Made by a program: the position numbers and the translations under genes. 64,000 nt of DNA from Martinezella lusitana (GTDB taxonomy: Bacteria > Pseudomonadota > Alphaproteobacteria > Rhizobiales > Rhizobiaceae), in assembly GCF_014207095.1 (NCBI RefSeq), contig NZ_JACHBG010000005.1, positions 248,001 through 312,000 on the forward strand, written 5' to 3'. Positions 62,977 through 64,000 of this stretch are shown in pieces. The notes below the pieces were generated by a model, which saw only the letters and a list, made by a program, of their open reading frames with translations, was not told the origin of the DNA and made no database searches. How positions within the stretch are numbered: position 1 is the stretch's first letter; each line of letters opens with the position of its first letter.

Positions 62977-64000
62977 AACTGTCGCACAAAGCCCCGACAT
63001 CGATGCGCTGATGAATGACATCGGCCGCAAGGCTCGGGCTGCGTCGCGACCTCTAGCCTTTGCTTCGACTGACAGTAAGAACAAGGCGTTGAACGCCATG
63101 GCGGACGCCATTCTTGCTCATAAGGATCATATCCTCTCTGAAAACGCCAAGGACCTCAAGGATGTCGAGGGCACGGATATGCTCGCCTCCTTCGTCGATC
63201 GTCTGACGCTGAACGATAAGCGCATTGCCGAAATGGCCGAAGGCATTCGCGCCATTGCCGCGCTTAATGATCCAGTGGGTGAAGTCATCGCCGCCTGGGA
63301 TCGACCGAACGGGTTGAAGATCGAGCGCGTCCGCACGCCGCTCGGCGTCATCGGCGTCATCTTCGAAAGCCGGCCGAACGTGACAGCCGATGCCGGTGCG
63401 CTCTGCCTGAAGGCCGGCAATGCCGTGATCCTGCGCTGCGGCAGCGATTCTCGCCGCTCCTCGCAGGCGATCCATGAGTGCCTTGTCGAAGGACTGAAGG
63501 CAGCCGGCCTGCCGGAACATTCAATCCAGCTCGTGCCCGTCAGCGATCGTGCCGCCGTCGGCGCCATGCTGCGTGGCCTTGAAGGCAATATCGACGTCAT
63601 CGTGCCGCGCGGCGGCAAGAGCCTCGTCGGTCGCGTGCAGACCGAGGCCCGCGTACCGGTCTTTGCCCATCTGGAAGGCCTTTGCCACCTCTATATCGAC
63701 GCCTCGGCCGATCTCGACATGGCGAAATCAATCGTCGTCAACGCCAAGATGCGCCGCACGGGCATCTGCGGTGCGGCCGAAACCCTGCTGGTCGATTCCA
63801 AGGTCGCCTCCACCCATCTGAAGCCGCTGCTTGACGGACTTGCCGCCGCTGGCTGCGAAATCCGCGGCTCCGCCGAAGTCCTCAAGCTTGAGCCCGGCGC
63901 AAAGGCGGCAACGGAAGAAGACTGGTCGACGGAATATCTGGCGCCGATCATCTCGGTCGCGCTGGTCGACGGCATTTCCGGCGCGATTGCTCATATCGGC
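62969..64000 (+). CDS. proA: Gamma-glutamyl phosphate reductase (partial)
   Basis: The first 344 residues of this NADPH-dependent reductase are present; the gene runs off the right edge (normal length about 425). It reduces glutamyl phosphate to the semialdehyde for proline synthesis. Family features include [49 protein letters not shown] and the catalytic cysteine in [16 protein letters not shown]. The ATG at 62969 overlaps the proB stop by 8 bp, suggesting translational coupling to the kinase that supplies its unstable substrate. Confidence 0.96.

Overview
The window looks like chromosomal DNA of an alphaproteobacterium of the family Rhizobiaceae, most likely Rhizobium. The basis is the GC-rich coding bias, the order rplU-rpmA-GNAT-GNAT-obgE-proB-proA, a RIME-like intergenic repeat, a rhizobial-type Pho box, and protein sequences that read as rhizobial. 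No species can be named from sequence alone. No phage, insertion sequence, CRISPR array or rRNA was seen.

Layout. (1) 1-9.9 kb: two uptake operons on the minus strand. One is an M19 dipeptidase plus a dipeptide/oligopeptide (Dpp-type) ABC transporter running off the left edge; the other is a ribose/inositol-type sugar ABC transporter. (2) 10.2-15.6 kb: mixed genes (DUF1993, a phosphonate monoester hydrolase-like sulfatase overlapping galE, DUF1275, a secreted ClpP-like protein and a small coiled-coil ORF). (3) 15.8-41.8 kb: a large surface polysaccharide (probably LPS O-antigen) region. It holds a UDP-sugar dehydrogenase, a 4-keto reductase facing a priming sugar-phosphate transferase, an O-antigen ligase/polymerase family protein, and a tightly packed minus-strand run of 18 genes. 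That run encodes an L-aminosugar pathway, glycosyltransferases, five or six methyltransferases, an AsnB-type amidotransferase and a Wzm/Wzt exporter with a C-terminal carbohydrate-binding domain. (4) 42.2 kb: tRNA-Gln(CTG). (5) 42.5-46.8 kb: the most interesting locus, an ECF sigma/NrsF anti-sigma pair divergent from a bufferin-type RiPP operon: two small secreted Cys-containing precursors (DUF2282), an MNIO enzyme (DUF692), its partner (DUF2063) and a DoxX membrane protein. Both divergent promoters carry the same GTAAC-N16-CGTA motif. (6) 46.8-58 kb: a PhyH-like oxygenase, DUF1003, a TetA/TetR-like pair with operators, a flavin reductase-like protein, a Pho-box-preceded Fe3+/2-aminoethylphosphonate-type ABC transporter, an IMPACT-family protein, a GyrI-like protein, and a cupin gene lying between a decayed and an intact tRNA-Ser. 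(7) 58.2-64 kb: the conserved housekeeping block rplU-rpmA-GNAT-GNAT-obgE-proB-proA, with proA cut by the right edge.

How the parts work together. In the polysaccharide region, precursors are made by GalE, the UDP-sugar dehydrogenase and the FnlA/RmlD/FnlC-like trio. A QuiNAc-type primer may be made by the reductase/transferase pair, chains are built and methylated in the cytoplasm, exported by Wzm/Wzt, and probably attached to lipid A-core by the ligase-family protein. In the bufferin locus, metal or redox stress sensed by the membrane NrsF-like protein would release the sigma factor. That would switch on its own gene and the peptide operon, whose Cys-modified periplasmic peptides are expected to bind metal, probably copper.
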